The notes below the pieces were generated by a model. That model was given only the letters and a program-made list of their open reading frames with translations. It was not told where the DNA came from and did no database searches. 64,000 nucleotides of DNA from Paenibacillus vietnamensis (GTDB lineage Bacteria > Bacillota > Bacilli > Paenibacillales > Paenibacillaceae). Within the stretch, counting starts at the first letter, position 1; every line of letters starts with the position of its first letter. Of the stretch, positions 50,815-59,189 are shown in pieces. Location: contig NZ_JAHMHW010000003.1 in assembly GCF_020169515.1 (NCBI RefSeq), positions 372,001 through 436,000 on the forward strand. Reading direction: 5' to 3'. The translations under genes and the position numbers were made by a program.

Positions 50815-51612
50815 ATGACGAAATGGCTGCTTCGTTCCATGACAGAATTAAGCTCGCGCAAATGGATTTCCGGTTTGACCGGCAAATTCGCGCAATCGCC
50901 CTCCAGCCGTCGTTTTATTTCCCGCTTCGCGGCGGCATACGGCATAAAGGCCGAAGAAGCGGAAAAGCCGCTGAGCGAATACAGCACACTTAATGAATTT
51001 TTCACCCGCCGCCTGAAGCCGGGATCGCGCGAGGTGGATCTGGCGGCCGACTCGCTGGTCAGTCCCGTGGATGCGCTTATTACAGGCGCGGGCCACATCC
51101 GGGAAGGCACGATATTAAACGTAAAAGGTCAGGACTACACGATCGAGGAGCTGCTGAATCGGTCTCCGCGGACGGCGAATTATATGAACGGCTTTTACCT
51201 TGTCCTTTATTTAAGCCCGACCGATTATCATAGAATCCACTCCCCTGTCAGCGGACGAATCGTTGAACGCGAGCATATCGCAGGCAAGGTGTATCCCGTG
51301 AACGATTTCGGGCTGCGCCATATGCGGAGGGTGCTGAGCCGCAACGAACGCCTCATTACATATATACGAACGGAAAACGGGGAAACCGCCGTCATCAAGG
51401 TGGGGGCTATGAATGTGAGCAGCATCAGGTACGTTCTGCCGCTGAAGGAAGAGACGGCTAAAGGCGAAGAGCTTGCGTATTTTGAATTCGGTTCCACGGT
51501 CGTGCTGCTGATGGAGGACGGAACCTTTATCCCGAGAGGAGACATTATGCCGGGCGTCAAGGTGCGCATGGGCGAGCGGCTCGGCACTCATGCCGGCAAA
51601 ATTCTTCAATAA
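50815..51612 (+). CDS. psd: Phosphatidylserine decarboxylase proenzyme
   Basis: The 265-residue protein is a PSD-I type proenzyme. It shows 'YSTLNEFFTRRLKPGSREVD', 'SPVDALITGAGHI', 'YLSPTDYHRIHSPVSGRIVE' (active-site His), 'MNVSSIRYV' and the self-cleavage motif FGST in 'YFEFGSTVVLLMEDG', where serine becomes the pyruvoyl group. It decarboxylates phosphatidylserine to phosphatidylethanolamine at the membrane. ATG 50815 is the first plausible start, though the nearest AAAGGA is about 15 nt away. No pssA is adjacent. The stop codon is immediately followed by stem-loop repeat copy C. Confidence 0.93.
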   Translation: MTKWLLRSMTELSSRKWISGLTGKFAQSPSSRRFISRFAAAYGIKAEEAEKPLSEYSTLNEFFTRRLKPGSREVDLAADSLVSPVDALITGAGHIREGTILNVKGQDYTIEELLNRSPRTANYMNGFYLVLYLSPTDYHRIHSPVSGRIVEREHIAGKVYPVNDFGLRHMRRVLSRNERLITYIRTENGETAVIKVGAMNVSSIRYVLPLKEETAKGEELAYFEFGSTVVLLMEDGTFIPRGDIMPGVKVRMGERLGTHAGKILQ

Positions 51613-51714
51613 CAAGCGTAAACGGCTATCGCCGTCCTTTGGCGGCAATAGTTTACGTTTCGCGGTGAGATATAGGCGTCAGTATAGAAGTGAAACTTAT
51701 ACTTTCCTATATCT
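51611..51714 (+). repeat. Modular stem-loop repeat family 1, copy C (lacks module 1)
   Basis: Starts AACAAGCGTAAACGGC at the psd stop codon and ends CTTTCCTATATCT. It retains module 2 (CGCCGTCCTTTGGCGG with TAAACGGCTAT/ATAGTTTA) and module 3 (GATATAGG to CCTATATC, inner AGTATA/TATACT), but lacks module 1, jumping from CTATCGC straight to CGTCCTTTGG. Confidence 0.8.
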
Positions 51715-51720
51715 GAACAA

Positions 51721-51768
51721 AAAGGGACGTACCGCCGGCAGCTTCATGCTGCAGCGGAACGTCCCTTT
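51721..51768 (-). terminator. Terminator of the AraC-family gene
   Basis: AAAGGGACGT pairs with ACGTCCCTTT, with an inner GCAGC-TTCAT-GCTGC hairpin. On the minus strand it is followed by TTTTTG, 8 bp after the stop codon, and abuts repeat copy C. Confidence 0.7.
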
Positions 51769-51775
51769 AAACGTT

Positions 51776-52561
51776 CTATCTGATCTCCGAGGGGCTGCGC
51801 CCCGTATATTGCTTGAATTGGCGGCTGAAGAAAAAAATGTCGCGGTAGCCGAGCGCATCAGCCACCTCGGTCACGTTCATGCCGGCATGCATCAGCAAAT
51901 GCTGCGCCCGCTCGATGCGGGTCCGGATCATATAGGTTTGCACCGACATACCGATCAGCTCTTTGAATTTCATCGAAAAATACCTCGGCGACAGCTGCGC
52001 ACGCATTGCGAGGTCCTCGACCCGATGGGCGATGCCGGGATTTTGCCGCACGAAGTTCGCCACCTCGTGGATCGCCTCCGTCAGCTGGTTGCTCGCTTTT
52101 TTCTCCACGGGCAGCTGCTTGTCCTCGCGCAGTAAATGGATAAGCAGCTGCTTCAGAACGAGCCGTGCCTCCTCCTCCGCCGCATAGGTTTCAACAAGAA
52201 AGAGCCTGACGTAACGGGAAAGCATATATTCGAAATCGACCGTGTCGCTTAACTGCCTGTACCGTTCCGGAACCGCGTCGACGGCCTCGTTCACCGCAAA
52301 GTGGATATAGGAGAGGACAAGCGGCTTTTGCGGATTGTGAGTCGCGCTCGTGTAATCGCCGGGACGAAACAAAAAGCAGCTGCCGGGACCGACCTCGTAG
52401 TGGGTGCCGTTCACTTCGACCTCCCCTTCTCCGCTCCAGACATAAAATAAATCGTAATTGGCCATCGGCTTCTCGCGCCTCGCCCACCTCCAGCCCGGCT
52501 CGCAAACGATCTTCGCGAACGCCGGCAGCAGGACAAGCGAATTTGGCGAAATGTGCAACAT
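51776..52561 (-). CDS. AraC-family transcriptional regulator
   Basis: The 261-residue protein has an N-terminal cupin sensor ('YDLFYVWSGEGEVEVNG', 'GPGSCFLFRPGDYTSATH') and a C-terminal pair of helix-turn-helix motifs: 'RVEDLAMRAQLSPRYFSMKF' and 'RAQHLLMHAGMNVTEVADAL' followed by 'GYRDIFFFSRQFKQYTGRSP'. Such regulators usually respond to a sugar or related ligand and activate adjacent transport or hydrolase genes, but no such gene is nearby. ATG 52561 with GGGAGG 7 nt upstream is chosen; a TTG at 52567 abuts the site. Between it and the divergent aminotransferase (52562-52902) lie repeat copy D and about 130 bp of AT-rich leader. Confidence 0.88.
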   Translation of the reverse strand: MLHISPNSLVLLPAFAKIVCEPGWRWARREKPMANYDLFYVWSGEGEVEVNGTHYEVGPGSCFLFRPGDYTSATHNPQKPLVLSYIHFAVNEAVDAVPERYRQLSDTVDFEYMLSRYVRLFLVETYAAEEEARLVLKQLLIHLLREDKQLPVEKKASNQLTEAIHEVANFVRQNPGIAHRVEDLAMRAQLSPRYFSMKFKELIGMSVQTYMIRTRIERAQHLLMHAGMNVTEVADALGYRDIFFFSRQFKQYTGRSPSEIR

Positions 52562-52624
52562 AGGCAACCTCCCGAGTAATCTATGCCGTCATCATACAAC
52601 AGCCCTAATCCGTTGCGCAAGCCG

Positions 52625-52772
52625 CAAGAGTAAACGGCTATTGCTGCGCACGAACCGTTAGCTGCATCTTTGCGCAGCCCGGTTCTGCGCCGTCCTTTGG
52701 CGGCTATTGCTTACATTTCGCGGTGTGATCTAGGCATCAATATAAGAGTGAAACTTATACGTTCCTATATCT
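52625..52772 (+). repeat. Modular stem-loop repeat family 1, copy D (full length)
   Basis: The 148-bp copy starts CAAGAGTAAACGG and ends CGTTCCTATATCT, with modules 1, 2 and 3 in the same order as copy B and about nine in ten positions alike by eye. Unlike A-C it does not follow a stop codon in its own orientation; it lies in the divergent gap between the AraC regulator and the aminotransferase. Confidence 0.8.
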
Positions 52773-52902
52773 TCAAAAATTCCGAAAAAATTTGCTTGCG
52801 GAATGGTCCCCGGTACAAAAAAAATGTTATAATAGCACCCGATAAGCTGAAACGGCTATAATAATTTCAAACGAATGTTTTCGGAAGGATGGAAGAAGGT
52901 CC

Positions 52903-54201
52903 ATGAACCCACTTGCAAAGCAGTTAAACGAGACGTTGCAAACGGAAAATCCTAACGTCTATGCCATGTTGTCAGCCTTAGGCAAAGCGATTTATTTTCC
53001 AAAGGAGGGCATCCTCAGTCAATCCGCCGAAGCGAAGACAAAAGCGAAGAAATATAACGCGACGATCGGAATTGCTACCGAGGGCGGACAGCCGATGCAT
53101 CTCAAGGTCATTCAGGAGACGCTTTCCGCCTACAATCCGAAAGATCTTTATGAATATGCTCCGCCGGCAGGCAAACCGGAGCTGCGCGCGGCTTGGCGCG
53201 CCAAGATGATTAAGGAAAATCCTGCGCTTGAAGCGAAAGGCTTCGGCAGCCCGATCGTCACGAACGCGCTGACGCACGGACTGAGCATCGTGGCCGACCT
53301 GTTCGCCGATGCCGGGGATGCGGTCGTCATTCCAAACAAAAACTGGGAAAACTATGAGCTTACGTTCGGCGTCCGCCGCGGCGCGGAAATCGTAGAGTAT
53401 CCATTATATAACGATCAAGCCCGCTTCAACAGCCAAGGGCTTCGCGATGCGCTGCTTGCTCAGAAGGATAAAGGCAAAGCCATCGTCGTGCTGAACTTCC
53501 CTAACAACCCGACCGGCTACACGCCGGACGCTGAGGAAGGGGAGGAAATTGTAGCGGCGATCCGCGATGCGGCGGAAGCCGGCATCAATGTCGTTGCCGT
53601 TACCGATGACGCCTACTTCGGCTTGTTCTTCGAGGACTCACTGCACGAATCGTTATTCTCCAGGCTGGCCGACCTGCATCCGCGCGTTCTGGCCGTGAAG
53701 GTTGACGGAGCTACGAAGGAAGAGTATGTATGGGGCTTCCGGGTCGGCTTCATTACGTATGCCTCGGCAAACGCCGCAACGCTTGCGGCGCTGGAGCAAA
53801 AGACGATGGGCATTATCCGCGCCACCATTTCGAGCGGGCCGCACCCGTCGCAAACCTTCGTACTGCGCGCCCTTACATCGCCTGACTTCGATGCGCAAAA
53901 AGCGGAAAAGTACGAAATTATGAAGGGCCGGGCTAACCGCGTCAAAGCGCTGCTCGACAGCGGCCGTTACGGCGACGTTTGGGATTATTATCCGTTCAAT
54001 TCCGGATACTTTATGTGCCTCAAGCTGCGCGGGGTTGCCGCAGAGGACGTGCGCGTCCGCCTGCTCGACCAGTACGGAATCGGAACGATCGCGCTCGGCG
54101 AAACCGACTTGCGCGTTGCCTTCTCCTGCATTGAGGAAGGAAACCTGGAAGAGCTGTTCGACACGATTTTCAAAGCGGTTAACGAGCTGCTGGCAAAATA
54201 A
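52903..54201 (+). CDS. Class I/II PLP-dependent aminotransferase
   Basis: The 432-residue fold-type I enzyme shows 'YAPPAGKPELRAAWRAKM', 'TNALTHGLSIVADLFADAGD', 'VIPNKNWENYELTFGVRRGA', 'IVVLNFPNNPTGYTP' (cofactor Asn), 'VVAVTDDAYFGLFFED' (Asp and Tyr binding PLP) and a lysine in 'AVKVDGATKEEYVWGFRVGF' as the likely Schiff-base residue; 'DLRVAFSCIEEG' carries the carboxylate-binding Arg. The amino donor cannot be read. GGAAGG and GAAGAAGG precede the ATG. It is monocistronic, ending at two hairpins. An AT-rich leader with a TATAAT at 52828-52833 lies upstream. Confidence 0.88.
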   Translation: MNPLAKQLNETLQTENPNVYAMLSALGKAIYFPKEGILSQSAEAKTKAKKYNATIGIATEGGQPMHLKVIQETLSAYNPKDLYEYAPPAGKPELRAAWRAKMIKENPALEAKGFGSPIVTNALTHGLSIVADLFADAGDAVVIPNKNWENYELTFGVRRGAEIVEYPLYNDQARFNSQGLRDALLAQKDKGKAIVVLNFPNNPTGYTPDAEEGEEIVAAIRDAAEAGINVVAVTDDAYFGLFFEDSLHESLFSRLADLHPRVLAVKVDGATKEEYVWGFRVGFITYASANAATLAALEQKTMGIIRATISSGPHPSQTFVLRALTSPDFDAQKAEKYEIMKGRANRVKALLDSGRYGDVWDYYPFNSGYFMCLKLRGVAAEDVRVRLLDQYGIGTIALGETDLRVAFSCIEEGNLEELFDTIFKAVNELLAK

Positions 54202-54203
54202 AA

Positions 54204-54287
54204 ATAAACGGCTTCTCCCGCCGTTTATAACAAACACCCCTGATGATGCCGGGTTACATTCCGGCTTCAATCAGGGGTGTTTTTTTG
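54204..54287 (+). terminator. Double hairpin terminator of the aminotransferase gene
   Basis: ATAAACGGC-N7-GCCGTTTAT (54204-54228) is followed by a longer stem, AACACCCCTGAT with ATCAGGGGTGTT, then TTTTTTG. An A-run on the far side lets it also serve the convergent ecsB. Confidence 0.85.
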
Positions 54288-54299
54288 CTGCCGTCAGAT

Positions 54300-55547
54300 C
54301 TACTCTTCCTCCGCGTCCTGCTGCAGCTTCCGTCTCATACGCGAGGGACGGATTGCGATATAAGCCAGCGCGCAAGCGGCACCCGCGGCAAGCGGTACAT
54401 AAAGACCGGCAACTGCCAGCGGGATAGCGGCGGACAGCCAAAGCAGAAGGCTGCAGACCAGCAAGGCGAGCCGGTCCACTAACGCGTATTGATCCACTCT
54501 CTGCTTCTCCGGCAAAGGATAGACATGCTTCCAGACCGAGTACCGGTGAACATGCCTGAGGCTGCCTAATTGGACGGCTGCGACGCCGGTGAACAACACG
54601 AATACGAGCATGGCTCCCCAGCCTGCAAGCGACGCGGCATCAGCCAGCCAATAGGTGACCAGACAGCCGAGCGCCAGAAGCCGGACAACGATCCCGCCGA
54701 TTTCCGTCCTGACCAGTGCCGCCGCGTACAAATAAACGAAGGTATTGCGGCCCGCATATGGGATAAAACGCAGCAGCCAGGCGGCGTACGATCTTCTGGC
54801 CGTACGCGAAGGCAAAGTCGGCACATCGATAAACATGCCGAAAAAAACGTAATACCGCTTGCGAGTCCTGGCTTCCTCGAAAATAAGCCTCTCCCACGGC
54901 AGACGATGACGGACGGGCAGCCGGTGCAGCAGCATAAACAACAAGCACGATATAACGGTAAATAGTGCCGCCTGCCAAGCCGCATTCGTCAGCCATACGG
55001 ACAATACCAAAGCGGTAAGCGCCCAGCGAAGCACCCTCATTGACAAGCGCATACCAGGCCATGCCATCCGGCGCTCTCTCCACGCTCCCCACACATTGCC
55101 CGCCTTCAGTCCGGCTGCGGCAAGGGTGAGCGGCCAGGCCCCGTTCGGCGCCGCCCCTTGCCTGTAAATCGGCAAGTAAAGCAGTAGCACGATACCGGCG
55201 AGAATAGCGCAGCCGATCGACGTATGCCGGAGTGAACGGCGAATATATCCACCCATGTCGGATTCTCTGGGCATCAGAAACACCGTATCGCCCGGCTCCA
55301 GCCACGTGCGCAGCGGGCACCAGCATATGGCCAGCGTAAGCGAGATGACCCCGGCCGCGGTGACCGGAAACTGTTCGGGCAAATTGCGGATCAGGGAAAA
55401 GTAGCCGATAGCCGACGAGATGAACAGCAGCGACATGAATGCCGGAAAGCCGCTTTGGCCCATATATCTGAAATAGGGCAGCGTTTCCTTCCGGAAAGCT
55501 TTGGCACGCTTGGCCCATATGGCTTCCAGCGCCTGCTTCGCCCCCAT
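54300..55547 (-). CDS. ecsB: ABC transporter permease EcsB
   Basis: The 415-residue integral membrane protein has about eight to ten hydrophobic segments and the EcsB start 'FRKETLPYFRYMGQSGFPAF', followed by 'LRTWLEPGDTVFLMPRESDM' and 'RYYVFFGMFIDVPTLPSRTA'. It is the partner of EcsA in an exporter that in B. subtilis influences protein secretion, competence and intramembrane proteolysis through RasP. The start shares one base with the ecsA stop (TGATG). The third gene of the B. subtilis cluster, ecsC, is not present here. Confidence 0.9.
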   Translation of the reverse strand: MGAKQALEAIWAKRAKAFRKETLPYFRYMGQSGFPAFMSLLFISSAIGYFSLIRNLPEQFPVTAAGVISLTLAICWCPLRTWLEPGDTVFLMPRESDMGGYIRRSLRHTSIGCAILAGIVLLLYLPIYRQGAAPNGAWPLTLAAAGLKAGNVWGAWRERRMAWPGMRLSMRVLRWALTALVLSVWLTNAAWQAALFTVISCLLFMLLHRLPVRHRLPWERLIFEEARTRKRYYVFFGMFIDVPTLPSRTARRSYAAWLLRFIPYAGRNTFVYLYAAALVRTEIGGIVVRLLALGCLVTYWLADAASLAGWGAMLVFVLFTGVAAVQLGSLRHVHRYSVWKHVYPLPEKQRVDQYALVDRLALLVCSLLLWLSAAIPLAVAGLYVPLAAGAACALAYIAIRPSRMRRKLQQDAEEE

Positions 55548-56299
55548 CAGCCTTTCCCCCTGCTGACAAGCTTATAGAACGCATCCTCCAGCGAGCCCCC
55601 GCCGCGAGCCTCCATGCCCGCTGCCTGCCTTACCTCTTCCAGCGTGCCTTGGGCAACGATTTTGCCGTGATGCATGACGATAAACCGGTCGCAATACGCC
55701 TCCACGGTCGAAAGAATATGCGAGCTCATCAGAATGGCGCCGCCCTTTCCTTTTACCTCGACCAGCCGCTCGAGCAAGGAACGGATCCCAAGCGGATCGA
55801 GCCCGAGAAACGGCTCGTCGATAATATAAAGCGGCGGCTCCGCCAGGAGGGCGTTCATAATCATGACCTTCTGCTTCATCCCTTTGGATAAATGCGAAGC
55901 AAAAGCTTTCCGCTTCGGGAGCATCTGAAACTCCTCCAGCAGCTCCTCCCTGCGCTCCGTGTAGGCATCCTCCTTCACGCTGTAGGCCATACCGGTCAGC
56001 TGCAGATGCTCCTCCACCGTAAGCTCGTCGAACAGGACGGGCGTTTCCGGCACGTAAGCGAACGCGGAGCGGTATTTTTCCGTATCCGACTCAAGCGTCG
56101 TCCCGTCCACCAGCACGACGCCCTCGTGCGGCTTCATAAGTCCGAGAATATGCTTGATCGTCGTGCTTTTGCCGGCTCCGTTCAATCCGATCAGACCGAC
56201 CATCTCGCCGGCTTTCACTTCGAAAGAGAGATCGTGAAGCACAGGCCTCCTTGGGCTGTATCCGCCCGTTAAACCGTTTACCTGCAAAATAGAATCCAT
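55547..56299 (-). CDS. ecsA: ABC transporter ATP-binding protein EcsA
   Basis: The 250-residue ATPase has Walker A 'GLIGLNGAGKSTTIKHILGL', Q-loop 'FAYVPETPVLFDELTVEEHL', the signature 'SHLSKGMKQKVMIMNALLAE' (variant LSKGM), Walker B 'LYIIDEPFLGLDPLGIRSLL' and switch His in 'AILMSSHILSTVEAYCDR'. It energises EcsB at the membrane. ATG 56299 (MDSILQVNGLTGGYSPRR) is used, with AAGGTG upstream; an in-frame extension to 56413 enters the SLH gene's terminator. First gene of ecsAB. Confidence 0.93.
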   Translation of the reverse strand: MDSILQVNGLTGGYSPRRPVLHDLSFEVKAGEMVGLIGLNGAGKSTTIKHILGLMKPHEGVVLVDGTTLESDTEKYRSAFAYVPETPVLFDELTVEEHLQLTGMAYSVKEDAYTERREELLEEFQMLPKRKAFASHLSKGMKQKVMIMNALLAEPPLYIIDEPFLGLDPLGIRSLLERLVEVKGKGGAILMSSHILSTVEAYCDRFIVMHHGKIVAQGTLEEVRQAAGMEARGGGSLEDAFYKLVSRGKG

Positions 56300-56380
56300 T
56301 CGTTCACCTTCAATATAAGTAAAGTAAAAATAGGATGAGCTATTTATCAGCATAACGAATAATGGCTCGAATATCAAAAA

Positions 56381-56410
56381 AGAGGCATCACCATAATCGG
56401 TGATGCCTCT
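56381..56410 (-). terminator. Terminator of the SLH-domain gene
   Basis: AGAGGCATCACC pairs with GGTGATGCCTCT (12-bp arms, 6-nt loop) and on the minus strand is followed by TTTTTTG, 14 bp after the stop codon. Confidence 0.88.
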
Positions 56411-56423
56411 CACTACGTGCGGA

Positions 56424-57665
56424 TTACTTGATAACGATCGATTTTACCGTGCCGTTCTCGCCCTTCACCTGAACAAGCTGTCCAGCCTTCAGAAGCGAAG
56501 CTTCACCGGTAATCGTAACGTTTGGATCGATATTATAAATAAGTACCGAGGTTTGTCCATTTACGGTATTCGTAACGGAGATCGTCGCAAGCTTGCCTTG
56601 CGAATTAACTGTTACGGTGTTGACGATACCGGTCTCATCAAATGCAACCACTTCCGGAGCTTCTTTCGTTACCTCGATGAATACAACTTTGTTTTGGTAG
56701 GTGCGAACAAGCACTTCGTCTCCGGCTTTCAGCTCGCTTACAGGAGCTTTTTTGTCATCGCGGAAAATGAAAACGTTCGCGTCAAGCGCCAGTGTCAGCT
56801 CGGTGTTGTCGCCTTTTACTACCGTGATAGCGCCGTTTGCCGGAGCTGCTTTCAGCTTGCCCGTAATGGCCGTTGCGTCGTGATCAGGCATTTCGACATC
56901 AGTGCGGTCGAGCAGCGCAGCCAGCTCAGCGCGGGATACCGGTTGGTTAGGACGGAACGTTTTGTTGCCTTCCTTATCCACGTAGCCGGTAATGATGCCC
57001 TTTTGCAGCGCAAGCGCAACGTAGCCGACCGAACCGGCAGGAATTTGCTTCGCGTCTTTAAAGTCAAGCTTCGTGTTGTTGAGAGCTTTCGCCTCGTCTT
57101 CCAGCTTAAGCGCTTTAACGAGAAGGATCGTCGACCAAAGTCTGGTTGCTTTAACCTCAGGCTTCACTTCCGTTTCAGTTTCCGCGAACAGGTCGTTTTC
57201 CAGCGCAACGGATACATAACCGACAGCCCAAGGGTATTTGCGCTCGAGCTTGTCAGCGTCTTTGAATTGAAGCTCCGTGCTCATTTCTTCTGCCGATTCA
57301 GCCTGAGCGCGCAAGCCCATAAGCCTTACAGCAGCTACAAGCGTTTCGATACGGCTGATTTTTTGAGTCGGCTTGAATGTACCGTCCTGATAACCGGTGA
57401 ATACGCCTTTCGAAGCAAGACGCATAATGTATTCCATTGCCCATTTCAGATCGTCTTCGTCCTTGAACTTCCAGGTTACTTTAATTTCTTTATCATCGTC
57501 ATCGTGACGGTCGTATTTGTCCTCTTGACGGTTTTTGTCGTCGTCGCGGTCTCTGTCATCTCTGTCATTGCCGCCGTCCGCGAATGCGGAAGTTGCTCCG
57601 CCAGCGAGCATCAGCAGCGCAAGGGAGGATATTGCTGTCTTTTTCCATAATGTTTGTTTCGTCAA
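56424..57665 (-). CDS. Secreted S-layer homology (SLH) domain protein
   Basis: The 413-residue protein is read from TTG 57665 (AGGAG 9-10 nt upstream; a GTG three codons earlier abuts that site). A signal peptide ('KKTAISSLALLMLAGGATSA') ends near residue 29. Then comes a 30-residue run of Asp, Arg and Lys ('RDDRDRDDDKNRQEDKYDRH'). Three SLH-like repeats follow (about 65-110, 135-185 and 200-250), with 'GVFTGYQDGTFKPTQKISRI' and 'GIITGYVDKEG' plus 'FRPNQPVSRAELAALLDR' the clearest. The C-terminal ~160 residues are beta-rich with 'LKAGDEVLVRTYQNKVVFIE' and 'LLKAGQLVQVKGENG'. SLH domains tether proteins to pyruvylated cell-wall polymer. It may be a surface protein or adhesin. Confidence 0.88.
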   Translation of the reverse strand: MTKQTLWKKTAISSLALLMLAGGATSAFADGGNDRDDRDRDDDKNRQEDKYDRHDDDDKEIKVTWKFKDEDDLKWAMEYIMRLASKGVFTGYQDGTFKPTQKISRIETLVAAVRLMGLRAQAESAEEMSTELQFKDADKLERKYPWAVGYVSVALENDLFAETETEVKPEVKATRLWSTILLVKALKLEDEAKALNNTKLDFKDAKQIPAGSVGYVALALQKGIITGYVDKEGNKTFRPNQPVSRAELAALLDRTDVEMPDHDATAITGKLKAAPANGAITVVKGDNTELTLALDANVFIFRDDKKAPVSELKAGDEVLVRTYQNKVVFIEVTKEAPEVVAFDETGIVNTVTVNSQGKLATISVTNTVNGQTSVLIYNIDPNVTITGEASLLKAGQLVQVKGENGTVKSIVIK

Positions 57666-57774
57666 GAAAGCCACTCTCCTTAGTCGATTACGGGAAATTA
57701 TCCCAAGTTTTCGTCTTTCGCCAATAGCTTTCGGACGAGAATGATCGATTTAAGAGGGTGGCTATTAAAAAAAT

Positions 57775-59163
57775 TTAAGAATCTTCTTTTTTTGCAGCGC
57801 GCTTTTCCTTTAACCACTTGGGCGCGCCTTTGTTTTTGCCTTCATTTTTTTTGACGAATTTTGCCTGCGTTTTCCCGGGCGCGGGCTTCACTTTCGCTTT
57901 TGGAGGCTCAGGTGCCGCGGCGGACTGGGCCGAAGGCGCAGCCGGGACGGATGCAATGCGCGCAGCCGGCTTACGCGCCGGCTTCTCCGTCCGTTCCGGA
58001 CGGTAGCTGGTCGCTTCCCGCAGCTCCTCGGCTGTAAGCAGCTTGCCCCTGAACATCGTTCTTTCATCGAGCTTGATGCCCAGCTGCTTGCGGAACTTTT
58101 CCATAATGAACAGCTCCTGAGGAGTCACGATCGATACGACGGTCCCGCTCCTTCCCATTCTTCCGGTCCGCCCCGCACGATGCACGTAATGATCAGCATC
58201 TGAGGCCGGGTCCAGCTGGATCACGAGCGGCAGACCTTCGATATCGAGACCCCGGGCGGCGACATCCGTCGCCAGCAGAAGCTGGCAGCGCCCGTCGCGG
58301 AAGCGGGCAAGCGTCGCGGCCCGGCGCTGCTTGTCCGCATCGCCGTACAGCGTCTCTACAGCGAAGCCTTCATAGCTTAGCTTCGATTCCCAGTTGGCGA
58401 TATTGTCGGTATCGTTCAGGAACAGCAGCGCCGAGGAAGGCTCCAGTAGCCTGATCAGCCGCCTTGTCGTATCCGTTTTGTCTCTTTTGTCGCTTACAAT
58501 ATAAAAATTATCGACCGTTTCCGACACCCGGTGCTCGGGCGTAATTTGGATCCGGACCGGATCCTTCATCCAGCGACCTTCGAACCGGGCCATTTGATCC
58601 GGGTACGTCGCGGAGAAAAACGCAATCTGCCGCTCGCGGCCCATCGCGAACAGGATCGCCTCCACTTCCTTCGTCGAGCCGAGCTGAAACACCTGATCCG
58701 CTTCGTCGATCACAACGCTCTTCACGTCGCTCAGCCTGAGCTTGCGCAGCTTCAGCAGCTCATGAATCCGCCCGGGCGTGCCGATCACCAGCTGGGGCTT
58801 AAGCTTCAGCTTCTCCACCTGCCGCTTCATCGCGGCGCCGCCGATCAGCTGCTGCACCCGGATGTTCAGCGGCTCACCGTAAACCTCCGCTACACGCACG
58901 ATTTGCATCGCCAGCTCCTGGGTTGGCGCCAGGATAACCCCCTGAACGGAGTTCGAATAGGCATTAAGCCTCTGCAATAGCGGCAATAAATAGGCAAGCG
59001 TCTTCCCGGTGCCCGTCTGCGATCTCGCCGATACGTCACTGCCGCCAAGCAAAACCGGTATCGTTTCCGCCTGCACGGCGGTAGGCTCGGCAATCCCGTT
59101 CGCCGCCAGCTTCGCCGTCAGCGCAGCGTGAATGCCGATTTCATTCCATGTGTAGGTACTCAT
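57775..59163 (-). CDS. DEAD-box ATP-dependent RNA helicase
   Basis: The 462-residue protein has the Q motif near residue 6 ('WNEIGIHAALTAKLAANGIA'), motif I 'ARSQTGTGKTLAYLLPLL', Ia 'APTQELAMQI', Ib 'GTPGRIHELL', II 'VVIDEADQVF', III 'FFSATYPDQ', and the C-lobe motifs 'LFLNDTDN', 'LLATDVAARGLDIEGLPLVI' and 'HRAGRTGRMGRSGTV'. A ~75-residue basic, Ala/Pro/Lys-rich tail after position 385 replaces any RNA-binding domain and resembles disordered tails that hold the enzyme on RNA. It is likely a CshC/YfmL-like helicase for ribosome assembly or cold growth (inference). GAGAGGA precedes the ATG. Confidence 0.92.
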   Translation of the reverse strand: MSTYTWNEIGIHAALTAKLAANGIAEPTAVQAETIPVLLGGSDVSARSQTGTGKTLAYLLPLLQRLNAYSNSVQGVILAPTQELAMQIVRVAEVYGEPLNIRVQQLIGGAAMKRQVEKLKLKPQLVIGTPGRIHELLKLRKLRLSDVKSVVIDEADQVFQLGSTKEVEAILFAMGRERQIAFFSATYPDQMARFEGRWMKDPVRIQITPEHRVSETVDNFYIVSDKRDKTDTTRRLIRLLEPSSALLFLNDTDNIANWESKLSYEGFAVETLYGDADKQRRAATLARFRDGRCQLLLATDVAARGLDIEGLPLVIQLDPASDADHYVHRAGRTGRMGRSGTVVSIVTPQELFIMEKFRKQLGIKLDERTMFRGKLLTAEELREATSYRPERTEKPARKPAARIASVPAAPSAQSAAAPEPPKAKVKPAPGKTQAKFVKKNEGKNKGAPKWLKEKRAAKKEDS

Positions 59164-59189
59164 CTTTGTATCCTCTCTTAGTTAAAGCC

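Noticed and set aside
52828..52833. TATAAT before the aminotransferase gene
   Set aside because: No acceptable -35 at 16-18 bp upstream, and a second TATAAT occurs at 52857; the promoter cannot be fixed by eye.
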